This document shows positions 1 to 9,001 of a stretch of 25,769 bases of DNA, in pieces; within the stretch, counting starts at the first letter, position 1, and every line of letters starts with the position of its first letter. The translations under genes and the position numbers were made by a program. Origin of the DNA: Silene noctiflora (Eukaryota > Streptophyta > Magnoliopsida > Caryophyllales > Caryophyllaceae); NCBI GenBank assembly GCA_009801015.1, contig VHZZ01000404.1:101594-127362 (forward strand), read 5' to 3'. The notes below the pieces were generated by a model that did not search any database, was not told the DNA's origin, and saw nothing but the letters and a program-made list of their open reading frames with translations.

Positions 1-1436
1 TAAACTAAATTTTATTCTAAGAACTAAGACTAAGAGCATATGGAAAAGTGTATGAAAAAGTGGTAAAAAGTGGTAAGAGTGGTGTCTCAAATGACAGATT
101 CAACTCCCCTTATAGGACTAAGGGGATAAAACGTAAACAACATAAATCAAGGTGACCCCGATCGGGGATACCCAACCCCTATCGGGGTCGTGGGAATCTC
201 GCTTTATTGCCTTCAATTCTTGATTAATTACCTGAGGAATCCAAAGTTTTGTCTTTAAGCGCCTTAATTCCTCCGACTTCATGCAAAATGTGGAATCTTA
301 ATCTTCGAAGTCCCCTTGATCATTTGGGCTTCTTTCTCATTTCTTTACATTTGCCATTTTATGATCATTGCTTTTACATTTTGGGCCTCATTTCCACACT
401 TGATCACCAAACCAAAGATTTTTTGCTTGCATGTTCATGTTATGATCCAATCTAGTTTTCACTTAGCCTCATGATCTCGATATTTGCATATTTGACAGGA
501 AATGGCTACCGAATGCTTCATTTCCTACAGAACATACTAAACACAAGCAAAAATTCCTATAAAACGGGATTAGCTCATAAATACACTAATAAAAGTGCAA
601 TAATCATATAAAACCGAGCTAAAATAGAGGGTTAAATCGTATATAAATTAGACCTATCAAATCACTTTAATTCGAGTCTAATATCAATTAATACACTAAA
701 TTTAACCAACGAACGAAACCAACTCGCGAGTCTGACTTTCATAGTTAGAATCCAACTCGAGAACAGTCGCACAAGGTGATGAGCCTCTTCCAGAGGACCC
801 ATCATATGATGCGCCTGTTCTAGGTTGGCTTCTGCCTCTAGACTCGTCTCGTTCTTACGTAGTTATCCTAATTAGTTTATAATTAACTATTATCCGTATT
901 ACCACTGCTTCGACGTACTTAATATTTTCTATTATATTTCTTTTGTTTTATGTATTTCCTAAAACCCTTTTAAGCGTGTTTATGGCATGGATTCGTTCAT
1001 CCTTTGTAATTTATTTTATTTATTTGTTTATTCTTCCTTTTCACATGTAATGAACATAAATCTTTCACTTTGACTTAATTGCTTTATAAATTTATGTGTT
1101 AACCGACTTAATTTAAATTCAGATGTTAGGATTAATCAATTACTTGTTGCATTGCATGCATTTGAACGAACAACATATCGAGTATAAATGACATTCGCTG
1201 ATCATTAGTAGAGGTCTCTATTGAGTTGGGCGGGATTAGGTATTCTAATAAGAGCTTCATAATAGGTACCCTCACCCCTTACTCAGATATCTGTGAACAC
1301 CAGTGTTCATTGGCATCGCGAGAGTCATTCTAGACTTTGAATGCTAAGGGCGACGAATTTCTTAGGTGTTCATGTCACTACTTTTTGTCTTTGCATGATA
1401 CGAAGTATTCGAACAGATCCAATTATCCACAAAAAT
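1..1436 (+). repeat. Possible LTR remnant of a Ty3/gypsy (Tat-like) element; no gene seen
   Basis: No plausible protein-coding gene is visible; the short ORFs have no recognisable motif. The stretch is AT-rich with scattered GC-rich palindromes. It ends just before a primer-binding-like sequence at 1437-1451. That layout, an LTR-like non-coding stretch then a PBS, is what the 5' LTR of a plus-strand gypsy element would give, and the wording of the sequence after 1437 reminds me of Tat/Ogre leaders. I cannot define the LTR start, and no partner LTR is present in the window, so the assignment is tentative. Confidence 0.3.
154..189. repeat. GC-rich inverted repeat around CCCCGATCGGGG
   Basis: A perfect 12-bp palindrome CCCCGATCGGGG lies at 156-167. 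The 9-mer GACCCCGAT (154-162) also recurs as its reverse complement ATCGGGGTC at 181-189, so the region can form alternative hairpins. It stands out in otherwise AT-rich DNA. Function unknown; probably part of a repeat. Confidence 0.5.
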
Positions 1437-1451
1437 TGGTGGTGACTCCAC
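1437..1451 (+). promoter_or_regulatory. Primer-binding-site-like sequence (TGGTGGTGACTCCAC)
   Basis: TGGTGGTGACTCCAC lies a few bases after a CCACA that could be an LTR end. Tat/Ogre-type plant gypsy elements often carry a TGGTGGCGACTCC-type primer-binding site assigned to tRNA-Arg; this copy differs from that by one base. This is recognition by memory, without a matched 3' LTR. Confidence 0.3.
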
Positions 1452-1604
1452 AAATGCAGTCGTATTCGAACCATTCACCGGTTTTAATGCCTTTCAAATC
1501 AGTAACGGCCCATGACGTGCTTTGTCAACACAAAGTTCCGTGGGAGAAGTACCGCCACCTGAAACTCTCCAACGCGCAGGTGCGCGATGCGGGTGGTCCA
1601 TGTC

Positions 1605-2252
1605 CACAAATATGTCATCCACATATAAGATTAGGAAAGCAACCTTGATTCCACTAAACTTCATGTATAAACATGGTTCCTCGACACTACGAGTGAAACC
1701 ATTTTGATCGAACCGATGGTTCCAACTCCTAGATGCTTGCTTAAGACCATAGATGGATCTTTTAAGCTTGCATGCCTCTTTAGGGTTAGATGGATCCACA
1801 AAAGCCTCAGGTTGTGTCATGTACACTTCCTCTTCAAGAATCCCATTCAGGAAGGCGGTTTAAACACTCATTTGCCAAATCTCATAATCACGAAATGCGA
1901 CAACCGCTAAGATAATCCTAATGGAACGAAGCATAGCAACTGGTGCAAAGGTTTTGTCATAGTCGAGACCATGAACTTGAGTGAAACCCTTTGCCATCAA
2001 TCTAGCTTTGTAGACATCTTTATGTCCATCCATGCTGACTTTGATCTTAAAGATCGATTTGCACTGAAGAGGTCTAACCTTCTCAGGTAAATCCACCAGG
2101 TCCCATACCTGGTTGTCGCACATATAATCCATCTCGGATCGCATGGCCTCAAGCCAATGCATGAAGTCAGGATAAGAAATGGATGCTTTGTAGTTAGCAG
2201 GTTCCTCACTTTCCAAAAGTAATACATCATAATCACCATCTTCCTCGATAAT
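1605..2252 (-). pseudogene. pol: Ty1/copia reverse transcriptase fragment, broken
   Basis: Read on the minus strand from 2252 down, this is the middle of a Ty1/copia polyprotein (RVT_2 type). Visible blocks are a WLEAMRSEMD / NQVWDLVDLP region, YKARLMAKGFTQ, DYDKTFAPVA, TAFLNGILEEEVYMTQPE, RSIYGLKQASRSWN and the catalytic LILYVDDI. One in-frame TAA falls between QMSV and TAFLNG (about 1860), where the family has a Lys codon. A few codons appear lost after SRSWNHRFD. Homology stops right after YVDD (about 1612). Upstream of the RT it is cut by the gypsy LTR at 2253. Gag, protease, integrase and RNase H are absent. It belongs to a different subfamily from the copia relic at 10246-12425. Confidence 0.85.
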
Positions 2253-3331
2253 TATAACACCCCCACACCTCAAGGCACCTTACCAAGGACTACCTCTAGA
2301 CATGGGAGTGCTATCATCTCGGTTACCCGAGGTAGTGTACATCACATAAACCATAATGAAACATAATTAAGATTAACTTTATTTAAATGATAACAAACTC
2401 CCAAAAATACCAATACAAATACAATCCAAAACCCAAAACTGTGACAACCAAATAAACTAAAGCGTGAGGAAGTTAAAACTGCTAAGACTGGTGATGACTT
2501 TGCCCCTGACAATCCCGCAGCAACATCAACAATGATAAGCATCATCACCTGCTAAGCCAATTTCTCACCATCCCCGAATGGATCACCACGGTTTTGAAAA
2601 CAGAAACGTGGTTAGTTAACTATACAATAATATACCATAGCATCACATAAAATGAACATCCAATGTAACTAGAACCACCACCTCCAAACTCCATAGTGTA
2701 ACCAGTAACTGACTACACACCGAGGTGTGTAGCCCTACTAGATTACCCATCGCAATAGGTAATCCATGCCGCCAGTGGGGACCACAGCCTTACCACCAAA
2801 AACACAAGAGGCGAACAATAGGGGTGAGAACATCTCTCGCAATGGCTCACAATACCATCTCCAAACTCCGATAATAACATTCATATAACAATCATATCAT
2901 AAACATATCCTAAACAGTAACAAAGATCGTCACATAACTACATATATCATTCTACAGCCAAGTGAGTAGGGAAACCCTGCCTGATGAACAATTCCAACAG
3001 TCACAGCAATGAAATCAGAAAGCTTCTTCTAGGAAGTCTCCTCTTATAACATAATTAATGAATCAAAATAACGAATTAGGCAATCTAATCCAAAAACCCC
3101 CAAATACTCTAATTAGGGTTTAGCTATCGTACCATATAAACCATAAAACACTAGATCAAAGACTTACCCAATTGATTACAAAAGCGAATATGTGAAAATC
3201 CCCCAACAAAGATGAATTCATGCCTTTGGATTGATAGAAAGTAGAAGTGAGCAGTACTATGTTGCTTTGTGTGTAAAAAGGTGATTTGAGAATGTTTTAA
3301 AATGAAAAGACAAATAACACAGCCTCACGTT

Positions 3332-3340
3332 CTATTTATA
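3332..3340 (-). promoter_or_regulatory. TATA box in U3 of the 3' LTR
   Basis: The minus strand reads TATAAATAG at 3332-3340, and the same sequence is kept at the equivalent place in the 5' LTR (10141-10149). It lies about 34 bp downstream, in element orientation, of the first quasi-palindrome, a normal position for a pol II LTR promoter. Confidence 0.7.
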
Positions 3341-3373
3341 TCATACCGCATAAAAACACGTAATGAACCGGAC

Positions 3374-3572
3374 ACTCGGCCGAGTACGGGATACTCGACC
3401 GAGTAAGCCACACTCGACCGAGTACAGGACACTCGATCGAGTATGCCTCACTCGATCGAGTATGCCTCACTCGACCGAGTGCTAACACACTTGTCCGAGT
3501 CCTCAACCTTACAGGACACTGACAGACCACCCCAACTAGTTACTTGGTCGAGTATCCCCTACTAGGTCGAGC
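3374..3572 (-). repeat. U3 array of 12-bp quasi-palindromes at 19-bp period
   Basis: On the plus strand, cores of the form ACTCG(G/A)(C/T)CGAGT start at 3374, 3393, 3412, 3431, 3450 and 3469. The spacing is exactly 19 bp throughout, followed by a decayed copy at 3489 and two outliers at 3542 and 3561. Most are ACTCGACCGAGT, with two ACTCGATCGAGT. The 7-bp spacers vary (AAGCCAC, ACAGGAC, ATGCCTC). The array ends about 34 bp from the TATA box, so it is placed like an upstream activating array. The 5' LTR keeps units starting at 10183, 10202, 10221 and a broken one at 10240. Confidence 0.9.
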
Positions 3573-3602
3573 AGACTAAGGTTACAAATCTGATGTATTA
3601 CA

Positions 3603-3613
3603 GTCTTTCCTCC
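3603..3613 (-). other. Polypurine tract of the gypsy element
   Basis: The minus strand reads GGAGGAAAGAC immediately before the 3' LTR start (TGTAATAC at 3602). A purine run in this position primes plus-strand DNA synthesis in LTR retrotransposons. Confidence 0.8.
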
Positions 3614-3792
3614 ATAAAACGAACTTCATCCCCGAAGTTCAAACCCATGCCTGATAAAACGACACTAAAGCTGACCTAACACTAAAACATACTCAAACCA
3701 TAACCAAACCAACTCAAAACACATATAAAAGCTGACTCTAAACTGTCTCAAAACACATGCGATCATCTCTTACCCCCTTAAAAAGAACAAGG
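3614..3792 (-). other. Gypsy 3' untranslated internal region
   Basis: Short A/C-rich (plus strand) stretch between the end of pol and the polypurine tract. No coding motif is seen. Repeated CAAAACACAT and AACTCAAAAC words suggest low complexity. Confidence 0.6.
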
Positions 3793-5194
3793 TTACGTCC
3801 CCGTAACCAACCATACCTGATCAAAAAGATGTGGATACCGCTCCTTCATTACCTCATCTGCTTCCCATGTTGCTTCTTCGACATTATGATTGATCCATAA
3901 CACCTTTAGCAACACTGTCTCACCATTCCTAGTCTTGCGCACCTTACGGTCCAAGATTTCCTTTGGTACCTCCATGTATGTCAAGGACTCATCCAACTCT
4001 ATGTTCTCAATCTCTAGAACATGAGAAGGATCACTCACGTACTTCCGTAGCTGAGACACATGAAACACCTTATGCACGCGGTCCAAAGCTGGTGGCAACG
4101 CCAATCGATAAGCTACCTCACCAATCCGATCCAAAAACTCATAAGGACCTATAAACTTCTAGATCAACTTACCTCTCTTACCAAAACGCATAACACCCCG
4201 CATAGGTGACACTTTCAAAAAGACTTTATCATCGACCTGAAACTCGATATCCCTGCGATGCAAGTCGGCATAACTCTTTTCCCGATCTTGAACTGCTTTC
4301 ATCTTTTGTCTAATCAACCATACCTGCTCAATCATATCCTGCGCCATTTGTGGTCCTAAAATCAAAGCCTCAGCATTATCATCCCAACAAATAGAACTCC
4401 TGCATCTCCTCCCATAAAGAGCCTCAAACGGTGTCATCCCAATACTGGTGTGGAAATTGTTGTTATAGAAAAACTCAATCAAGTCCAATCTATCCTCTCA
4501 GCTGCCCCCAAATTCTATAACACAAGCTCGCAGCATATCCTCAAAAGTCTTGATAGTCCGCTCAGTTTGCCCATCTGTCGCAGGATGAAAAGTTGTGCTC
4601 ATCTTCAGGGTAGTTCCCATCAATTCTTGCAACACCTGCCAAAACTTAAATATAAACCGCGCATTCCGATATGACACAATGTCTTTCGGTACACCATGCA
4701 ATCGGACCACATTCTTTCTATTCCCATTGGCTAACTGTAGCTTGCTCCAAGTATCCTTCATTGGAATGAAATGAGCCGACTTCGTCAGTCGATCCACAAT
4801 CACCCAAATCATATTGTTGCCCTGCTGAGTCCTTGGCAACCCCACAATGAAATCCATAGAAATAGATTCTCACTTCTACTCAGGTACCTCAAGTGACTGA
4901 ATCGTACCTTGCGGTCTTCGCTGCTCTCCCTTGACCCTTTGACAAGTCAAACATCTAGCTACGAATTCAGCGGTCTCCTTGTAAATTTTATCACCACCTG
5001 GATGCACTGAATAAGGAGTGCAATGAGCCTCAATCATGATCATCTTCCTCAGCTCAACATCATTAGGTACATACCACCTCCCATCGAATCGAACACTCTC
5101 ATCAGCATGAACAAAATACCTCGAAACAGTCCCCATTTCCACCCCATCTCTCCACTCTCGGATCTTAGGATCATCAGCATGTTTACTCTTGATC
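3793..5194 (-). pseudogene. pol: Gypsy integrase with C-terminal chromodomain-like region, broken
   Basis: The zinc-binding part is seen as HCTPYSVH (near 5025) and CLTCQ, but the segment between them is shorter than usual for the family, which suggests a small in-frame deletion. The catalytic core starts MDFIVGLPRTQQG (first Asp). The second Asp block reads VSYRNARF instead of the usual S-D-R-D form, so the catalytic Asp is replaced by Tyr. The Glu block TDGQTERTIKTFEDML is kept. After the core come EALYGRRCRS, LRKYVSDPSHVL and a chromodomain-like tail (ILDRKV..., LWINHNVEEATWE, RYPHLF). In-frame stops lie at 5194-5196, 4876-4878, 4870-4872, 4498-4500 and 4159-4161; three of these sit where the family has Trp. 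It cannot be functional. Confidence 0.9.
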
Positions 5195-6807
5195 TACTCA
5201 TAAAGTTCAGGTTCCACTTTCAAGTCCCCAAGAGTATCCCTCTTTCGAATCATGTGAATCGCCATCCCATTTACCCCATCCTTAAGTCGCATAAGAGACA
5301 TAGTTTGTGCATAAAGAATGCACACTCTTCCGACTCAATGCATCAGCAAGAACATTGGCCTTCCCCTCATGATAGATTATCTCCATATCATAGTCACCAA
5401 TCAGGTCCATCTATCTCCTCTGACGCATATTCAGCTCCTTTTGGGTGTAGATGTATTTCAACCTTTTATGATCTGAAAACACTTTAAAAGTCGCTCAATA
5501 AAGGTAGTGCCTCCAAATATTTAAAGCAAAAACCACAGCACCTAACTCCAAGTCGTGAGTAGGGTATTTCTCCTCATAAGTCTTTAGTTGTCTCGAAGCA
5601 TAAGCAATTACCTTCCCATTCTGCATCAGCACACAACCCAACCCATTCTTCGAAGCATCCGTGTAGACTTCAAAATTCCCACTTCCCTCTGGCAAAGCTA
5701 AGACAGGAGCTGTAGTTAAACGCTCCTTTAATGTTTGGAACGTCGTCTCACAACCCCCATCCCAGCGAAACTTGTTTTCCTTTCTCATCAATGTTGTCAT
5801 AGGTCGAGCTATCTTCGAGAAATCCTTTACGAACCTCCTGTAATACCCAGCTAGACCCAAGAAACTATGTACCTCAGCCATATTCTTCGGTACTTCCCAG
5901 TTAGACACTGCCTCTATCTTGGTAGGATCCACAGCTACCCCATCTTTAACGATCACATGGCCCAGAAAGGCCACCTTCTCGAGCCAGAACTCAAACTTGG
6001 ACAACTTAGCATACAACTGGTTATCGCGCAAAGTTTGCAATACCAGTCTCAGATGCTCCTCATACTCCTATCTAGTTTTAGAATAGACTAGAATGTCATC
6101 GATAAAGACCACCACAAAACGATCTAAGAACTGACTAAAAACCTGGTTCATCAAATCCATGAAAACTGCTGGTGCATTAGTCAACCCAAACGGCATTACC
6201 ACATACTCATAGTGACCATACCTCGATCGAAAAGCTGTCTTCGGTATATCAGCATCCCGGATCCTCAGCTGATGGTACCCCGACCTCAGATTAACTTAGA
6301 AAACACCCCAGCCCCACTGAACTGGTCAAAGAGATCGTCAATCCTCGGTAAAGGATACATGTTCTTCACCCTCACATGGTTCAATTCCCTGTAGTAGATG
6401 CACAACCCAAACTTCCATCCTTCTTCTTCACAAATAGAACTAGAGCACCCCCAAGGCGATACACTAGGTCTAATGTATCCCTTCTCTAGCAACTCATCTA
6501 ACTGCTTCTTTAACTCTGACAACTCCTTAGGATCCATAAGGTACGGGGCCTTAGAGATAGGTCTCGTCCCCAGCTTCAACTCCACACTGAAATCGATATC
6601 CCTCTGCGGTGGTAACCCCGGTATCTCATCTGGAAACAAATCCCCAAACTCACCCACCACAGGTATCTCTATAGCTGATGGCTCCTCTATACTACTATCT
6701 TTCACGTGGCATAGAAGCATAGGATAGCCCTTTCTCAAGTACGACTTCAATGTCACCGCTGCAATGATCTTGACTTTGGATTTGATCACAAACCCACGGT
6801 AAGACAC
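5195..6807 (-). pseudogene. pol: Gypsy reverse transcriptase and RNase H, broken
   Basis: From 6807 down: a linker ending LFPDEIPGLPP, then RT starting RDIDFSVELKLGT, LLEKGYIRPSVSPWG, YRELNHVRVKNMYPLPRIDDLFDQ and FSKLI. After a -1 frameshift near 6287 follow [28 protein letters not shown] and the catalytic [11 protein letters not shown] (FIDD at 6095-6106). The connection and RNase H follow: [79 protein letters not shown] and LADALSRKSVHSL. Stops lie at 6286-6288, 6068-6070, 5495-5497 and 5411-5413, with a further frameshift near 5310. A short RT block (about 6403-6447) is readable only in a second frame, implying two compensating indels. Confidence 0.92.
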
Positions 6808-7105
6808 TCTAACTCCCTTAGGCCCCTTTAAAGAAACCTTTCTTCTGGTGACAGTCTATAGTAGAACCATACCTTCCTAGCCAATCCATCCAGACTATGA
6901 CCTCAAACCCATCCATAGGAAACTCAAACAAATCAACTGGAAAGTTGACTTGCCCAATAACCATAGACACCCCCTTCTACAACTTCCCACAAGATACAGA
7001 CTCTCTTGACGGTATGAATACTTCATCCCTTACAGACTCATACTCCCCCAAACCCATGGCCTTAGCATAACTCCTAGATACAAACGAAGGTGTCGCCCCC
7101 GAGTC
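6808..7105 (-). pseudogene. pol: Gypsy aspartic protease, broken
   Basis: The active-site motif FVLFDSGATPSFVS is intact, with the catalytic Asp codon at 7103-7105. It continues SYAKAMGL, a TAG stop at 6977-6979 in the sequence KL*KGV, and then VIGQVNFPVDLFEF and WMDWLGRYGSTIDC, which match the C-terminal half of retroviral-type proteases in gypsy elements. One extra base near 6837 shifts the frame between CHQKK and the following linker. Upstream it is continuous with gag in one frame, so gag and pol were probably a single polyprotein. Confidence 0.85.
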
Positions 7106-8275
7106 AAATAAAACAAAAGTAGGAGTATTATTAACAAGGAATGTACCGGTGACCACTTGCACATCATCCTCCGCTGCTTGCTTATCCATCATGAACAGTT
7201 TGCCACTGTTCTTTTGGCCTCCACCCTGCACTGTATTGGCCGATGCAGTCGACTTAGCAGCCGAGTTCTGGTTCCCATTTCCGTTCTGCCTCTGATAATT
7301 TACACCGTTGTTGCGGTTGAAGTTACTAGTGTTGCCTTGACTCCCTTGGCTATACCATGACCCAGCTAGTTTGTTGCTAGCCATACTTTGACCCGGTCCT
7401 TGAGAAAACCCTCCTTTGTGCTGTCCCTGGAAGCCGTTCCTCCCAAGACTAGTACACTCGTGCCTCTTGTGGCCCGAACCGCCACAGTTGTAGCAAGTCA
7501 AGTCTGAACCACCACTAAAGCTCCTACCACCCCGGCCTCCAAACGACGAGCCTCCACTGAATTCGCAGCCACCAGAGGAAGCCCTCCCCTGGTTGTAGTT
7601 GCCCCTCTTAAACCCAGATGTCCCGGTGCCCTCACTCTCAGCCTTCCTCTTCTCACCACCCTTCTCCTTGGCCTCTTTTGTCATATTCGCCAGTCTCTCT
7701 GCATTCTCAGTCCTCTCATACACTTATTTCAGCTGGTTCATCTCTATGTCCTCCACATAACGAGCTAACTCGTTGAATTTGTGGTAGTATTCCGCCACGG
7801 TCATCCCCTCGGTCATACGGAAAGAGTCAAACTTTTCCCTCAACTTGTTGCGAATATGCTCAGGAACGAATTGATGTCTCACAGCTTTCATAAATTCAGC
7901 CCAGGGTATAGCAGGTTTCTCCTGGCTCCTATAATACTCCCTCGCCGTTTCTCTTTCTCTATTCCACCAAACTCCGACCTCATCCCTTAGGTAGAACGCA
8001 GCTTGTTCCACCTTCAGCTCCTCCGGGCAATTAACCACCTTAAGTACACACTACATTTCCCTATGCCAATTATCCAACAGGTTTGGCGCCCCCGTGCCCT
8101 CATAGGTCGTAGGGTTGAAGCGAGAGATTGTAGTGCTCATCTTGGTGGCATCCACAACCTTCTCCTTAGCCTTCCCCATTGCCTTAAGAGCCTCATGTTG
8201 CTCAATCATACGAGCCACCTCATCAAGAGTCATCTCTGAAGCTTTCAAGTACGCAGCTGATCTTTTGGGAGGCAT
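7106..8275 (-). pseudogene. gag: Gypsy gag (capsid and nucleocapsid), broken
   Basis: It starts at the ATG at 8275-8273 (MPPKRSAAYLK), the usual basic gag start in this group. The capsid-like part contains RFNPTTYEGTG, WHREM, AAFYLRDEVGVWWNRE, FMKAVRHQFVPEHIRNKLREKF and TVAEYYHKFNELARYV. A Gly/Ser/Asn-rich stretch leads to a CCHC zinc knuckle, CYNCGGSGHKRHEC (about 7454-7495), which binds element RNA. Two in-frame stops interrupt it: TAG at 8051-8053 and TAA at 7724-7726. The frame is otherwise maintained into the protease, with no gag-pol frameshift signal visible. Parts before, between and after the stops are in one register, so the damage is point mutation rather than rearrangement. Confidence 0.9.
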
Positions 8276-8986
8276 ATTTAGCTATACAAGAAGAACAGTC
8301 GTAAGCACATAGCCTACGGCTCAAAACGAAAATATAACCCTCCAATAAGACACTCGGTCGAGTACAACCAACTCGGTCGAGTCACTTATGTACTCGGTCG
8401 AGTTCAACTGATCCAGAACCTGGCCAGAATTACCCATAAAACGCACTCGGTCGAGTACGTAATGTACTCCGTCGAGTTCACCCCACTCGATCAAGTGCCT
8501 CGCACACTCGGTCGAGTCGGAAACTTACAGGGATTCTGTCCCAAAACACCAAATTACCCACTCGGTCGAGTTCTAGGAGTTCGGTCGAGTTGACCATACT
8601 CGATCGAGTCCCCTTCACTCGGTCGAGTCATGCCACTTACGTACTACCCCAATGCTTACAAATCACACATAACTTAACATATTACTAATTCACATCATCC
8701 CTTCATCCATCACACTCCATAAGCAACTCATATCATGTACTCTACTTATCTCCAAACACTTCATACATATAAATCTGGCATGCATATGAAACATATAACA
8801 AAGCATATAAACACACAACGAACCTTGACACCCCCACTATGACCGGTTAAAAGTTTTAGAGGCAATATTGCGGCCTTAGGACGTCTCCCTAGCCTTTACG
8901 GTAGCCCTAAACAACTCCTACCCGGGTTCATTTTATTTAGACACCTTAAGTTCATTGATTCATTGGTTTTAGGTTCCAAAATCATT
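8276..8986 (-). other. Gypsy 5' leader between PBS and gag
   Basis: About 710 bp of non-coding leader between the primer-binding site and the gag start. It contains the second quasi-palindrome array (8352-8628). The rest is A/C-rich on the plus strand with no recognised coding motif. In retroelements this region of the RNA usually carries packaging and dimerisation structures. Confidence 0.7.
8352..8628 (-). repeat. Leader array of eleven 12-bp quasi-palindromes
   Basis: On the plus strand, cores close to ACTCGGTCGAGT start at 8352, 8371, 8392, 8445, 8466, 8485, 8506, 8560, 8579, 8598 and 8617. Neighbours are 19 or 21 bp apart, with two gaps of about two units. Seven are exact ACTCGGTCGAGT; the others are ACTCCGTCGAGT, ACTCGATCAAGT, GTTCGGTCGAGT and ACTCGATCGAGT. 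The common form is the reverse complement of the common U3 form (ACTCGACCGAGT), so the two arrays have opposite polarity within one element. Confidence 0.9.
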
Positions 8987-8998
8987 GCTCTTATACCA
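8987..8998 (-). promoter_or_regulatory. Primer-binding site, initiator tRNA-Met type
   Basis: The minus strand reads TGGTATAAGAGC, one mismatch from TGGTATCAGAGC, the plant PBS complementary to the 3' end of initiator tRNA-Met. It lies three bases (AAG) after the 5' LTR end at 9002, the expected spacing. Confidence 0.85.
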
Positions 8999-9001
8999 CT
9001 T

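Larger units (their letters stand above)
2253..3602 (-). repeat. 3' LTR of the gypsy element (1350 bp)
   Basis: It pairs with 9002-10245 over almost its whole length; for example, the blocks around 2270-2350 and 9020-9100 are nearly identical. In element orientation it begins TGTAATACATC at 3602, directly after the polypurine tract, and ends at 2253, where the expected terminal CA has become TA (plus-strand TATAACACCC against TGTAACACCC in the other LTR). It carries the U3 quasi-palindrome array and a TATA box. It lacks 62 bp found in the other LTR (junction at about 2801/2802). Confidence 0.92.

Noticed and set aside
5023-5487. 154-codon plus-strand ORF
   Set aside because: It is antisense to clear gypsy RNase H and integrase sequence and has no motif of its own.
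8352-8628. Regular short repeats resembling a CRISPR array
   Set aside because: Cores are only 12 bp with 7-9 bp spacers, lie inside a plant retrotransposon leader, and no cas gene is present.
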